DNA of 64,000 nt. It comes from Stomoxys calcitrans (taxonomy: Eukaryota; Arthropoda; Insecta; Diptera; Muscidae). The translations under genes were made by a program, and so were the position numbers. Below are positions 63,849-64,000 of the stretch, in pieces. The first letter of the stretch is position 1. Every line of letters starts with the position of its first letter. Location of the stretch: positions 154,481,441 through 154,545,440 of the forward strand of contig NC_081553.1 of assembly GCF_963082655.1 (NCBI RefSeq), written 5' to 3'. The notes under the pieces are model-generated. The model saw only the letters and a program-made list of their open reading frames with translations. It was not told the DNA's origin and ran no database searches.

Positions 63849-64000
63849 TTGGGTTGCCCAAAAAGTAATTGCGGATTTTTTAAAAGAAAGTAAATGCATT
63901 TTTAATAAAACTTAGAATGAACTTTAATCAAATATACTTTTTTACACTTTTTTTCTAAAGCAAGCTAAAAGTAACAGCTGATAACTGACAGAAGAAAGAA
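63849..64000. mobile_element. mariner-type MITE, copy 5, cut by window end
   Basis: TTGGGTTGCCCAAAAAGTAA followed by the same 150 bp as copy 4. Left neighbour bases are GA rather than TA. The right end lies beyond the window. Confidence 0.88.

Overview
The window is eukaryotic DNA from a higher fly. The Mcm5 protein is close to the Drosophila one, introns are short and have GT/AG ends, and the mix of mobile elements (mariner, P-like, Jockey/LOA/RTE-like LINEs, BEL, copia, Penelope, tRNA-derived SINEs) is typical of large muscid or calliphorid genomes. Host DNA is AT-rich; the LINE copies are clearly GC-richer. I cannot name the species from sequence alone.

Only two host genes are supported. 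Mcm5 lies on the minus strand (7410-22687) in four exons that join to a 735-codon reading frame. Its second large intron (8407-21358, 12,952 bp) is packed with transposons. An E2F-type site lies about 100 bp upstream of the ATG. A second gene on the plus strand (30794-31590, three exons, open at its 3' end) has a KNL1/Spc105R-like N-terminus with an RISF-type PP1-docking motif. Its downstream exons were not found.

The rest is mostly mobile DNA. From left to right: AT-rich DNA with a mariner MITE (1-2741); a LINE fragment carrying a LOA-like insertion with a clear target duplication (2840-5861); a tandemly duplicated ORF1-like remnant (5898-6913); Mcm5 with an intron holding an RTE-like LINE (8616-10950), a LOA-like LINE (11180-14215), a nest of two LINEs whose ORF begins with a 2A-like peptide (14216-20197), a mariner MITE and a Tc1-like foldback element; upstream of Mcm5, P-superfamily elements, a Penelope-like remnant and a mariner with a broken transposase (22921-28079); after the KNL1-like gene, copia (31948-33996), BEL/Pao (34312-37700) and Jockey-like (38085-41200) remnants with SINE insertions; a second nested pair of 2A-LINEs (46820-51752); then further LINE, SINE and tandem-repeat remnants to the end.

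The most unusual material is the 2A-LINE family. At least five copies keep the GIEKNPGP motif. Two young copies sit at the same nucleotide inside two different older copies of the same family. Short elements made only of the 5' hairpin and the 3' tail are scattered in the window, and one internally deleted form has at least two copies. A parallel short family joins a hairpin head to a LOA-like LINE tail.
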